NCBI GenBank assembly: GCA_013368445.1
Contig: JAACJO010000013.1
Coordinates: 186,001 to 250,000 of the forward strand
DNA: 64,000 bases
DNA from: Leucocoprinus leucothites
Taxonomy: Eukaryota > Basidiomycota > Agaricomycetes > Agaricales > Agaricaceae
Direction of reading: 5' to 3'
Shown here: one piece after another, positions 49,000 through 60,489 of the stretch
How positions within the stretch are numbered: the stretch's first letter is position 1
Layout: the number at the start of each line of letters is the position of its first letter
The notes under the pieces: generated by a model
The model's database searches: none
Told to the model about the DNA's origin: nothing
Seen by the model: the letters and a program-made list of their open reading frames with translations, nothing else
Made by a program: the position numbers and the translations under genes

Positions 49000-49011
49000 G
49001 GTTATGGGCCC
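49000..49011 (+). other. copia-2 primer-binding site (half-tRNA iMet type)
   Basis: GGTTATGGGCCC immediately after the 5' LTR, identical to the site in copia-1 and complementary to the anticodon arm of initiator tRNA-Met. Confidence 0.75.
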
Positions 49012-49258
49012 CGATTGCCAGCTCGATATCGCACTAGCCGACTAGCTCACTGTGCTTGATGTCTGAGAAGAACTAGATCGACCTGTTATGGGAAGGCCGC
49101 TTCCTAGCGCCACTGCTGTACCTTGTAAAGGGCCCAGCATCCCTTCTCATTTCTGTGTCTTACCCTAGCCCTTAGGCAATTTGGGTTCGAAACCTTGCTC
49201 GATTAGCGCATCACTGCTGCTTCTAATGAACAATGTTGACTGACGACTTCTTTTCAGA

Positions 49259-52200
49259 ATGTCTTCTATCAACAACGGAGCTTCTCGCATTCCCATCCTT
49301 CAAGGCCCCCAGAACTACCAGTTTTGGTCCATGAGGATGCAGGGATTTCTTTCTATGATCACGACCCCTGGAACCCCTCTTATGGGTTGGACTGTCACAA
49401 CTGGCATGGTCCCTCCACTCCCACCTCTTGTTGCTCCAGTCATGGATGCTGACAATAATGTTACGAATGCTGCAGAAGCTGCCGCTTCCCATGCGCTTCG
49501 AACTGAGGAAGAACGTCGAAGGAACTTCCTTGAACAATCTGCAATTGGCATGCTTATCCAAGCTGTCCCAGATTCCATGCTCCACTTGATCGTCCAAGGA
49601 GACCCCACCACCACTTGGGATGAACTCCAACGCCTTTACAGCACCCAAGGTCCTGCATCAGTTTATGGCGACTTTGTCTGTGCTGTCTCCTGGTCTCTCC
49701 CCAGAAACATGGATCTGGCTCAGTCCATTGCTGAGCTTGAATCTTTATTCAATTGGATTGAAGGCACAACCGCACGACTTCCCGAGGTGATCCATGCTAT
49801 GATTCTGCTTCGCGCTGTCCTGCAAGGGATGGAAACCTTAGTGCAGTCTATCCTTGCGAACCAAATGCAAATGTCCCAACTTACATGGGATCTGGTCCGT
49901 AGCGCCATCCAGGCTGCTTGGTCCCAGAAGATGACTGCTTCCGCTTCTTGCACTGGCCGCTCCAACGGCCAATGGCAGCAGAACCGGAACCCTGGCAATC
50001 AACAACACCAGGGGCAAGGACAACAAGGGCCGTTTCGATCACAGCCCCAGCAGCAGCCTTCTAATCAAGGCGCTGGCCAGAAGCCTGGTAACCCCCAATC
50101 TGGCAATCCCGGTGGAGATGGCAAGAAAGGAAAACGCGGTAAGAGAGGAGGCAAAAAAGGCAAGGGCGCTGCTAATGAAGCTGCGACCAATGCCGACACC
50201 TCCAACTCCTCTGGAGTCACCACCATCGCTCCTCAATATGGCGCTTCCAGTACCATCGGTTTCGCTGCCCCCACTATCGCTAACCATCCTCTCCTCGCAA
50301 ACCGGATCAGCTCGCTGGCAGAACCGGCTAACACAAGCCCTTCGACATCCACATGCCACCTTGTTGCAGAAGCGCGAAAGAATACACCATGGCTTCAGGA
50401 GTGAATCTCCGAATCTCCTCAGTCCAAGGGATATCATCGCAGAAGCTCGCAAGCTACCAAGGATAAAGTGCTGAAAATTTGGGATAAAAGGCTTGTCGAC
50501 CTCGCGGTCGAAGCCGAAACGACTGGCTCCATTATTGAGGAAATTCCTTATTATGGAGGAGATATGGACGAATGCCCACTGTTGCCAAGGATGACACCTC
50601 CGGCTGATCCGATACTCGAATCCGACTCTGAGGGGGAGGATTCTGACGGGTGGACTTCTGGGTTGTGGACAACGCAAGTCTTTTCTTCTATCTCTGATTG
50701 GATTAACACTGATATGGTGATGCCACAGCATGACCGAGAAAGGGCCTGTTGCCCCACTCGAGCCCGCTCCCATGTGAGCACTCCTGGCCACACTGAACAT
50801 TTTCGCAGACTAGTTACATCGTCTCCGGCTCCTGTATATACTTGTCTTGTATCACGCACTATTTTGGTTGCCCCTGTGGGGCTTTTATTAAATTGTGATT
50901 TAACCTCCGTGCCGCGCTGTGTAAATCTATCTAAGTGTGAGAGAGCTTTATGTTGCCACTGTAAGGGAAAGAAAGCACCTTCACAGGCTGCTTCTTGGAT
51001 TCTCAATTCAGGTGCTTCCACACATTTCACACCCTATTTGGACGATTTCTCTACAATCGAAATGGGGAAATTTGGTGAAATTCAGACAGCCAATAAAAAT
51101 GCTCCCCTATCTATATCGGGTCGAGGCACTGTCTTGATTGAACACGAGATCCATGATAACGGAAAAATGATCACTGCGGTGACTTCATTGTCCCCCGTGT
51201 TCTATGTAAAGGGTATGCATGATTGCCTCATGTCTGCAGGTCAACTCCTGGAATCCAGGTTGCACAGTGAGGCCGATAAACATGGTACTATCTTTCGGGA
51301 TGAGTCAGGCAATGCCGTTTTGTCAGTGGCTCCTCATTCTGAGTGGCAGCCTACACTACAAACAGTAAGATGTCAAATTGTACATTCGAATGCTTCGAGC
51401 CACGTCGCTCAGCATCCTGACTATAACATCTGGCATCAATGTTTAGGACATCCGTCCAATCGTGTGTTGAGCAAAACTACTGACTCCACACTGAATGGAC
51501 CTCAGGTTTCAATTCCCGATCATTTGCACCCTTGTCCAGGCTGCATGAAAGGGAAGATGCACCAGAAACCCTTTAATGATAACCCAATTCGGGCAAAAGA
51601 AGCCTTTGAGCACGTTCACAGTGATCTCTTCGAGCTCCCCATCATATCTTATCATAAGTATAAATGGGTCATGACCTTATTGGATGATTACTCCTCATTT
51701 GCCCACGTGGTGCTTCTGCGATCAAAAGCTGAAGCAGCTCCCCATATGGTTGAGCTTCTAACTTATGTTCAGAACCAATTTGGCAAATCGATTTGTCGAT
51801 TTACATCCAATCGAGGAGGAGAATTTGTAGCAGGTACCCTGCAAGATTATCTTAGGGTAAAAGGAATTGAGTTCACACCGAGTGTGCCCCGCGTCCATCA
51901 ACAGAACGGGTGAGCAGAAAGATTGAATCGAACACTGCATGAGAAGGCGCAGGCCATGTGACTTCATGTGTGTCTTCCAGATTCATGGTGGGATTTTGCG
52001 ATTAACACTGCAACCCACATCTACAATCGCACATCAATGAACCACATCCAATGGAAAACTCCCTTTGAGTTAGTACATGGACATAAACCTGACATCAGTC
52101 ACCTACGAGTATTCGGTTGTGCTGCATATGTGTTCCTTCCAGACGAAATGCGCCCGAATAAATTATCTGCGAAATCTGAACTGATGATCTTCATTGGATA

Positions 52201-55200
52201 TGATTGGGAGAAGAATTATATCTTTCTCCGCCATACTCGAGGGAATGCTGAGTTTATCTCACCGACTGTCATCTTTGATGAAAAGATGTTCCCTAAATGT
52301 CCAGACCAAAAACCCGCAGTTTACCCCAAGCCACCTAGCGCTGAGATTCCTCCAATCTCGACTATTCCGAATGTTCCACATGTAGACCATCCGCCTACAC
52401 CTTGAGGAGGAGAGCCACCTCATGCACCTTCACCTCATGCTCCTCCATGCCCTAGAACACCTTCACCTCCTAGATCACCAAGCCCACCTCTTTCTTACAC
52501 TGATCCGGAAGATTGCAATCCAAAAGAAGAGGAAGAAGAAGTCGAGTTACCTCCTTCTCCAGGACCTTCGTGAAAGGAACCTGGTCCACATAAACATGCT
52601 TGGTCTCCATCTCCACCCGAGGTACCGCCACTGCGACCTTCAGTCCAAGATGATCTTGATGCACTAGAACAGCTCAACCGTTGGGTCACCGAATGTGAAA
52701 ATTGCTGTCCTAGGCGAAATGTTCAACCTCCGAACAGACCAGGAAACATGTATGGTGATAGGAGCGACCCTCTTGATGTCATCCAACGATATAGGGAACT
52801 CAATCCTAACTTACCACACAATCGTGCCCAATATCGACCTATTCCTGGAGCAATTTCCGATGAGGAAGCTTGGAACAGATTACGAAATTGGAATATCCCT
52901 CACCCGGATAGTAGTATCGACAATAAACTGTCATCTACCGATTTTGCGAAGTTCGTGAAGGAAGGGGGGGTAAAATTAGTCGATTTCCTTCTCGCACAAC
53001 GCACCAACGGACCAGTTCCCAAACAGTTTCAAGATATTGCGAACTTAGACACTGATACTCAAACTAAATGGCAAAAAGCGATGCTTGAGGAATTAGACAT
53101 GCTTCATAAGCGAGGTGTATATGAGCTCGTTGATCTCCCAAAAGGAAGGAGAGCTATTAAAAATAGATGGGTTTACAACATCAAGTCCGATAATTGATAT
53201 CGCTCTTGCCTCGTTGCGAAAGGATTCTCCCAGATCGAGGGAATCGATTTTGATGAACTCTTTTCTCCAGTTGTCTGATATGAGACCGCATGCCTACTTC
53301 TTGGCATTGCAGCACTTGAGGACTTTGACCTTCACTCTGTTGATGTCAAAACAGCCTATTTATATGGTGATCTGGATGAAGAGATCTACATGGAGCAGCC
53401 AGAAGGATTCCGACTTCCTGGCCATGAGAAGAAAGTCTGGAGATTATGCAAAGCGATCTATTGTTATGTATATTGATTATATCTAGCATTTGTTCCATCT
53501 ATAATACGAAGTCGATATTAGCTTTACTTAAGTAATATTGCAATTATGATTCTTCTTATTTGTTCTTGTATTTTCTCGTTTGTTTTGACTCATTTACTTT
53601 GTCTGGTTACAACTCGTTATGACTTGTTTGGTTTTGTTTGTATTTTGATGACATGTGATTGTTAAATATAGCTGCGCTATATTTGGACTTACCTTGTGAT
53701 AAATCAGATGATCAAAGAAGAACTTCTTTAGAAGAACTTCTAAAGCTTCTTTGACAGATCGCGTCTTATATAGTTTAATTAGTGTTAAGGAAGCTGTACG
53801 CTTCTCTTCTTTCATTAGAAGCCCTTAGCCCTAGTTAATAATAGATACCGACTTGTATTGTATATAAGTCGTCGACATCTACCAAGAAGAAACATCGTTT
53901 CTACTTGGTTAGGTGGAGACTCAATATGAGCCTTCATCTATACAAAGTCGAATTGAACTTAAGCTCTAAGATCTCAATTACTAAAGTCTTAACTCTATAA
54001 TCACCATATTATAACTCTGACTTAGTAAACGACTTTGTCGCTTACCGAGAAGGAGTCCCCTTTGATAAGATCAACTCGATACTTATCGCGCCAGCTTAGG
54101 ACCGGGCCGGCGTCACTATAACATCTATGGTCTAAAACAAGCCAGCTTATCTTGGTGGAAAGCACTCACTTCATCGATGCTGAAACTTGGATTCAAGCGC
54201 TGTAAGTCCGATGCTGGCGTTTATCATTTCACACATCTCAAGACCGGCGAGCATGTCTTTGCGGTCGTATACATGGATGATGTCTTTTTTATGGGTAAAA
54301 AGAATTCCCTGCTCCTCACTGAGTTGAAGCAAAAATTCATGACTACTTGGGAATGTCGTGACCAAGGTGAACTTTCCGAGTTCCTAGGCATGAACATATC
54401 ATGCGATTGAAAAGAGAGAAAACTCTATATAGATCAAGTGAAATACCTCAATAAGGTTCTTGAGAAGTTTGAGATTCCTAAAGGTGCGAAATTTACACCG
54501 CTGCTATCCGGATTCATCTTCGAACCCTATGTCGATAAGGTAGATCCTAAGTTTAGGACTCATTACCAACAGTTAGTCGGATCGCTGATATATCTTATGA
54601 TCGGATCGAGACCTGACATATCCTTTGCGGTTGTCAAACTCTCCCAGCAATCTGCTGCCCCTTCTAATGTGCACTTCCGGGCTGGACTCCATGTGCTGCA
54701 ATATTTGCGATCAACATGCAATTATCAACTCATTTTTGATGGAGCTTCTAACCAGGCCATCATTGCTTGTTCCGATAGTGATTGGGCGCAAGACGGACAG
54801 TCTCGACGATCTGTCACAGGTAACTTTGTCACAATAGCATGTGGACCTGTAAGCTGGCTTAGCCACAAGCAGAAAACTGTCGCTTTGTCATCTACAGAAG
54901 CAGAATATATGGCGCTATCTGATTGCAGCTGTCAGCTGATGTGGATTCGACAACTTCTCGAAGAGATAGGTTTTAAAATACCTGCTCCGATTCTCTATGG
55001 TGATAATATTGGATCTATCTTCTGGAGCGAGAACCCTGTTCAAGAAAAATGCTCAAAGCATATTGATATACGATACCACTATATCTGAGATATTGTTGAA
55101 GAAGGTTCCGTTGAGTTAGAATTTATCAAGGGCTCAAACAACCCTGCCGATATTCTAACGAAAAACCTCGGTTCAATTCTCTTCAATAAATTTGTTTATT

Positions 55201-55223
55201 CTTTGGGTATCGAATTTCTTTAG
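49259..55223 (+). pseudogene. copia-2 gag-pol polyprotein, one frame with nine TGA
   Basis: Ignoring the solo LTR, a single frame of 1765 codons runs from ATG 49259 to TAG 55221-55223, with no frameshift. Order: gag (LQGPQNYQFWSMRMQGFLS), a basic Gly/Gln-rich stretch near 50000-50160, protease (LNSGASTHFTPYLDDF; Asn in place of the usual catalytic Asp), HQCLGHPSNRVLSK, integrase (HSDLFELP, TSNRGGEFVAG, VHQQNG), reverse transcriptase (DVKTAYLYGDLDEEIYMEQPEGF, VVYMDDVFFMG) and RNase H (DSDWAQDGQ, SSTEAEYMALSD). In-frame TGA lie at 50402, 51911, 51959, 52403, 52571, 53195, 53276, 54408 and 55086, several at positions where the family has Arg (for example NG-x-AERLNR and VV-x-YE). No internal TAA or TAG. 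Confidence 0.9.
53462..54123 (+). mobile_element. Solo LTR inserted in the copia-2 reverse transcriptase
   Basis: 662 nt beginning TGTTATG and ending TATAACA, flanked by TCTAT on both sides (53457-53461 and 54124-54128). Removing it with one TCTAT restores the RT motif KAIYGLKQASLSWW. No coding capacity. It holds short palindromes such as AGAAGAACTTCTT. It is therefore the product of LTR-LTR recombination of a third element family. Its parent is not in this window, and the orientation is not determined. Confidence 0.85.
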
Positions 55224-55301
55224 CGCTTTTATAGCCGCTTAAACGAAGCGCTTTTATAGCCGCTCAATTATGCATCTCCCGCCATTTCAAGTGAGGAGGA
55301 G

Positions 55302-55679
55302 TGTTGAATCACGTGCGTGTTTACATGCTGCTACATATATTAGTGTTCACTCTCAATTATGACATATGCATCCTATTATTAGATACCACTATGTTTACGC
55401 ATGTATACTTCATGCGGACTATACATGTTTTACTATATGTTTTACTTGTACCCTTTACCACCTTGAAACGATGGTGTAATGTCCTCTATATGGTAGATAT
55501 TATTCGGACATTCTAGTATAAATACTTTGTATTTTCTTTGTAATTCTACAGTCAATTCTACTCTCTCAGTCGCAACTACTACCTTGAACATACTCCCATA
55601 ACAGACCAACTGCCTAGTAAAGTGAGTCTCGACCTCGTCGTCTACCTTCACCACTACGCTCCCCGTTGCTGCTTCGACA
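55302..55679 (+). repeat. copia-2 3' LTR
   Basis: 378 nt, partner of 48626-48999. Preceded by a purine run. Confidence 0.95.
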
Positions 55680-55684
55680 GTATC

Positions 55685-56730
55685 ACCTTCCAACTCTGTG
55701 GGTTAATGCACCCATGGATGTATATTTTCAGTGACATCAAACTTGGAGACATAATGGTGGCAAGAAAATGAGTGACCTCATGATCACTGCCTCTTGTGGA
55801 GAGGGATGATAATGAAGATGCCACAGTTGGTTTGGACCTATTCTGGTCGGAGATGACCGTCTGCAAGTCGAGATAAGCTTTACAAAGGTTTGGGAAGGAA
55901 TGAAAGAGCTCCTGGGGAGTGGATAGGGTATTTTGAGGTGAATCTATCCTTGTAGGATCAAGTGAGAGCTCTTGTAAAGCAGAAAAGGACCCGAAAGCGG
56001 ACAATAGGGGCTAGTTATAGTATCCAGAGAGGATAAAGCTTCGTAAGTTACAACCCATGCAATGAAAATGGTGGAGGATTGGGTCCGCGAAGAAATCATG
56101 GTTGTAGATAGGGGTCAAATCGAATTTTTGGAGGGTTGAGGGTATGAGAGGGTATGAGCGTGGGGCGGATGGATGGGCAACTCCCATGCCATTGGACTTG
56201 AAGCTTCTGCAAGTTGGGGACAAGGGGACCGTTGATCTTGAGGTACTCTGCGAGCGTGGACCAAAGGGTGAATTCGTCTGCGTATATGTTAAGAAGTTTG
56301 AGATATCTGATGCGTGAGAGGTAGGTCTCGGCTCGAAGGATTGTCTGATGAAGACTGGGATGATTCTGGGTTTCCTGTACACCAATTTAAGACCTATAAC
56401 AGGAGAATATCTCTTTCTCATAAGGTACCCAGCATCCTTTGTCCGTGAATTCAGAAACAGAGGATGGTGCAGAAAACTCTACGTTTGAATAATTGGTTTC
56501 AGGGACACTATATCTCTCCAGAGCATATCGAGCGCGACGGATAATAGTGAGCGTGAGACCAGAGCAACTGCAAAGATGGTCTTTCGCGTTTGCCAGTACA
56601 CCCTGGATTTGTCATAGTCATGGATATTCCCCTCCACGACGTCATATTGAAAATAGCTCAGAATTTCGAGAATGATATCAATGCAAAGACTAGGAAAAGA
56701 CGGACTGGGCACAATTAGTTCAGAGGACAT
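55685..56730 (-). pseudogene. F-box (type II) pseudogene, 5' half
   Basis: Starts MSSELIVPSPSF like the intact gene (MSSELIVRPGPSF) and keeps the F-box (CIDIILEILSYFQYDVV, AVALVSRSLLSVALDMLWRDI). A stop follows KPIIQT, then a frame change; homologous pieces run on to SLMSLKIYIHGCINPQSWKVI, where the copia-2 TSD interrupts. The intact gene continues there with FEGIAQAFPSL, as the 3' half does (LKGIARAFPNL). Confidence 0.85.
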
Positions 56731-57289
56731 TTTAGCAAGAAGAGAGAACCACAGGACTTGTGAGAAATGCTCAGCACCGCCGGGTGAATGGCTTTATCTC
56801 GGTCACATGACCCTCGTAAGAATGTCTGGCTGCAAGGTTCCCGGCCTCGGAAAGCTGGTGTCGCGGACTCGATACCAGCCGATACTGTTGGGACAGGAGC
56901 CTAATTTCATCATTATTAAAGGTAACGGGGCGCTACCATAGGCATTTGAACGCTTAACAGCGCTCCCAACCTTGGAAGAGGTTAGTATGAGCGCTATTGC
57001 AGAGTTACCGAGGAAGAAGCTCCGGTAAAGTCGGAGTATTCGGGGTCCTCACCACTATCGAGACCGACCGGAACATGGCCGCAATCCATTTTTATCTCTG
57101 CCCACTACCGCCTCGTCGTTTAAATACCACAGCAGCTCACCACACCCTTGTTGGTCAGCTATTATACCCTCTATTTCTCTCTGCTTGCTTTGTCGCTCTT
57201 TCGCTCTCATTTTCTGGATGAAATAATCTCTAAATATTGCAATCACAATTTTAGACAGAACGCACGCACGGACAGCTCGAGAGTTATAG

Positions 57290-58541
57290 ATGGCGAACGA
57301 GCATCATGGAGTAGGAGGTGGGGGGGATTCTGGAGCTGTGAAGGTTGCGAAGGATATTCTTTTCGGTGGTGTACGCTTCCGTTCTGTAAAGTGTGTTATA
57401 TGTTGTTAACCTGGGGTATAGGTTGCGGGGATGGTGTCGAAAGTGTTCGAACATCCATTTGATCTAACCAAGGTCCGGCTTCAAGCCCAAGTATTAGATT
57501 CAACGGCTCGCTTTAGCGGACCTCTAGATTGCCTGTATAAGACATGGAAGTATGAAGGATTTCGCGGACTGTATCGGGTGAGTATATCGCTCAGCAATCC
57601 ATATTCAGATGAACATATTTTCTTTCTGGTATAGGGATTACCTGCACCAGTCACAGGTGCCATGGCGGAGAACGCTTCGCTCTTCCTTTCCTATCGCGAA
57701 TTGCAAAACGTGGTCAAGAGCCTGACAGGCAAACAAGCGGATTACCAGCTGCCTCTCGGGCAATTAATGATTGCTGCTGCCGGAGCAGGTGCCATCACGA
57801 GCTTTATCCTGTGAGCCTTCTGCCTCAATTGCATCTTCGTCCCCCATTTAAACCGACCCACTGAACAGAACACCCGTCGAGCTCGTAAAATGCAAAATGC
57901 AAGTCTCACAGCTCGTGGCACAACCCTCAATGGCAGCACCCACAAGCGTGGGCGCAGCAACAGCAACAGTTGCTGCAGTCGGCGGAATTCCCTCATCATC
58001 TCTACCTCATGCTCCTGCATCGACGAAACCACCAGGACCAATAGCAGTTCTCGCTTCCATCCTTCGCACAACTGGAATCCGTGGCCTTTGGCTTGGCCAG
58101 ACAGGTACCCTGATCCGAGAAACTGGCGGAGGTGCAGCATGGTTCGGTACCAAGGAATACGTAGCGAACATTCTCGTGAGGAAACGCCTTACAGAGCAGG
58201 GACTCCCAACGGACCCGGTTACAGTTGGAGTACATATGAAGGACCTGAAAGCCTGGGAGTCGGCTGTATCTGGTGCTTTTGCTGGTGCTATGTTCAACTT
58301 TGTATTGTTCCCAGCCGACACGGTGAAGAGTGCTATGCAAACGGAGGAAGAGTTGCGGCCGCTTACTGGAAGAGGAACTGGAGGTCCAAAGCCCTCATTT
58401 TTTGGTACATTTAGGGAGATGTATGGGAAGGGTGGCATTCGGGGCTTGTACGCTGGTTGTGGGATTACTGTCGCCCGATCGATACCAAGCAGTGCGATTA
58501 TTTTCTTGACTTTCGATGGACTAACGAAGTATTTTGGATGA
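57290..58541 (+). CDS. ORT1: Mitochondrial carrier, ornithine/ORT1 (Arg11/Arg-13) type
   Basis: Inner-membrane antiporter exchanging matrix ornithine for cytosolic ornithine/H+ or related basic amino acids, feeding arginine synthesis. Exons 57290-57370, 57422-57577, 57635-57810 and 57869-58541 give 361 aa. The three carrier repeats show HPFDLTKVRLQ, TPVELVKCKMQ and FPADTVKSAMQTEEE; the third form is typical of ORT1 proteins. Further family marks are GLPAPVTGAMAENASLF and RETGGGAAWFGTKEYV. An Ala/Ser/Pro-rich insertion of ~45 residues after the second signature lengthens it relative to the usual ~300 aa. ATG 57290 follows a stop-rich leader and gives MANEHHGVGGG. Confidence 0.9.
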
Positions 58542-59045
58542 AGTAGATTTAGAGAAGGTGTAATCATATTCTCTCGTCCCATATTATTAGATGAACTCAA
58601 ACATATCGTGCAAATCTTCATGGTTCTGGGGCTCATCGCCCTGTTGAGATTAATCAAACAACCCAGACGATTCGCGTCACGTTCCTCGTTCTTCCCTTGT
58701 AAACATAATACTCACAGAAAATCTATACAGGAACGGAGTAGAGCCAGTTCAGCCGAGGATCATGAGGATTTACCCGAGCCATTAGATTACTGACATTTCT
58801 CAATGCTTTTGTAATAGCGGGTAATTCGAAGAAGTGCTTAGGCGGATCCATTCGTCCATAGCACTAGTAGTTTTTGATTTTGCAATTACCGCTAGACTAT
58901 TCATAGAATAGTAATGTAATAGTTCACTATGATCGTCGCAGTAAGCTGCGCGTGTCACTAGCAATGAGCCATAGTTACTGATTGCTCGCTCTCCATAATA
59001 CATTTCGACTCTTTTGCTGGATATGTATCAGCCATAATAAAGATA
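58542..59045. other. Convergent intergenic region
   Basis: About 500 nt between the carrier and F-box stops. It may include a short last exon of the F-box gene (see that entry). Nothing else recognised. Confidence 0.4.
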
Positions 59046-60489
59046 TTAGTGAAAGTGCCACTTACGCGTTTGTCGAATTGTTAGTAGTTTTCTTTTCTTC
59101 AAAATAGGTAAGTTTTGCCTCAGGGCCTCTGCAAACGATACCATGTAAGTCTCCTCAATTGCTGGAGAAAGATGCAAGTCAACTATAACACGCTCAAGGT
59201 CAGGAAAGCGGTTGTCCTCTCCCATGAGCCTGTCTAGTGCGGACCAAGAACTGAATCCTTGGTCGATGTCCAACATTCCCATTACGATTTCTTCATCCTC
59301 CAACTCGTCCTCCATCTCGACCTCTCTGAAACCAATTAAAAGGTTCAGATGAAGAGTCTTCATGGTCGCTTTGGAGGAACCTAATGACAGCCGCCCTAGG
59401 GCATCTTCCACAAGCCAATTCACTGTGTCAGCCATATGTTCGAATATCTCTGGTACGTCAAAGATAATGATGGGGAGCGTGACTCTGAAGGATTCAAGTT
59501 TCTCGAGCATGTTGAATTCGATATCTTCCGGCGTAGATCCCGTGACGACTATTCCATTCATGAGCGTTATGCGGATAGATCACAGGCCGAGACAACTGAC
59601 CTAGGTTCGCGGGTGTGAACTCCAAGTTTCGCAGCGTTTTACGAACGTAATCCAATATCCTTTTGCTGAATCGGTGATCTGTTTCTTCCATGAAATCTAG
59701 GTGAAGGTCACGAAGTTGGGTGATACCGGCTCCGTAGTGTTCGTCCGTGACGCTAGCGATCATCATCGCTGCGTCGATGTTTTGAACCTCCAAGCAAAGA
59801 CGTTCGAGTTGGCACGCTTTCAGGTTTGCACTTTTCACGGATGCGAATGATGGGGGAAGTCTGGGAAAAGAGGAGAAATCCCAGCTAGGTCCATGAAGAA
59901 TGAACTCTTTCAGAGTAGGCGGAAGGTAGTAGAATATGTCGATGGGAAGACCGGCGACATAGATCAGTTTCAGAGAAGTAAGTCTCGGGTAGACTGTGTC
60001 GATGGCGAGCCTGACAGAGGTGGAGAATCCTTTGTAAACAAAACGATTGTAGCCGAACTCCCAGCCGTCGCATCCCACGAACGCGAGTCGGTGAAGTTTT
60101 GGGAGGAGGGGAAATAAAATTTCGAGAGACTCATCGGACTCAAGCCAATGGGTTGCCGATCTATCAAGCCAGGTATAAAGAGGGCCATGATTTGTTAGGG
60201 TAATCTCCCCAACATATTGAGAAATCTCTGGACGTTGGTTCAGGACATCGAGGAGCTCGGACGACGATCGTGATGTGCAGGTCAGTTCTCGGTTCGAGGG
60301 AGGACCAAGAGTCAACTTTTTGTGAAGCAACTTCAGAGAAGGAAGATAGAAATGTGACGAGACGCGCGTATAAACACGAAGCTGACGAATGTCGCCATCG
60401 GAAAACCCCACTATAATGTCGACCAGTTCTTGAGGCAGACGACAAGAAGTGCGATGGATGTGATGCCAAAGGCCATCAACGTTCGCCAT
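59046..60489 (-). CDS. F-box protein (type I)
   Basis: Exons 59601-60489 and 59046-59524, joined by a 76-nt intron (GTCAGT..GAAG), give 455 aa if read to the stop at 59046. The F-box is CRLPQELVDIIVGFSDGDIRQL with HLHKKLTLGP-like continuation, followed by ITLTNHGPLYTWLDRSATHWL and leucine-rich strands. A strong donor (GTAAGT) near the end, at the same codon phase as in the 16-kb relative, suggests a further short last exon, so the true C-terminus may differ from the read-through form. Intact counterpart of the pseudogene at 14150-15599. Probable SCF adaptor with unknown substrate. Confidence 0.8.

Larger units (their letters stand above)
48626..55679 (+). mobile_element. copia-2: Ty1/copia LTR retrotransposon inside an F-box gene
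   Basis: LTRs 48626-48999 (374 nt) and 55302-55679 (378 nt, one 4-nt indel) start TGTTGAATC and end TTCGACA. The TSD is GTATC (48621-48625, 55680-55684). The primer-binding site GGTTATGGGCCC is at 49000 and a purine run GTGAGGAGGAG ends at 55301. One gag-pol frame. Without the 667-nt solo-LTR insertion (including one TSD copy) it is about 6.4 kb. It lies antisense to the F-box gene. Confidence 0.95.

Noticed and set aside
49223..49648. Minus-strand 141-codon frame over copia-2 gag, and similar long antisense frames over other genes
   Set aside because: Shadow frames of real coding sequence, with no domain and no own start context.
35060..55223. TGA read as arginine (altered code or programmed readthrough) in the copia elements
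   Set aside because: Host genes here end in TGA (eIF4E, GMC B and C). The matching CpG bias in non-coding LTRs, and CAA at one equivalent codon, fit mutation better than recoding.
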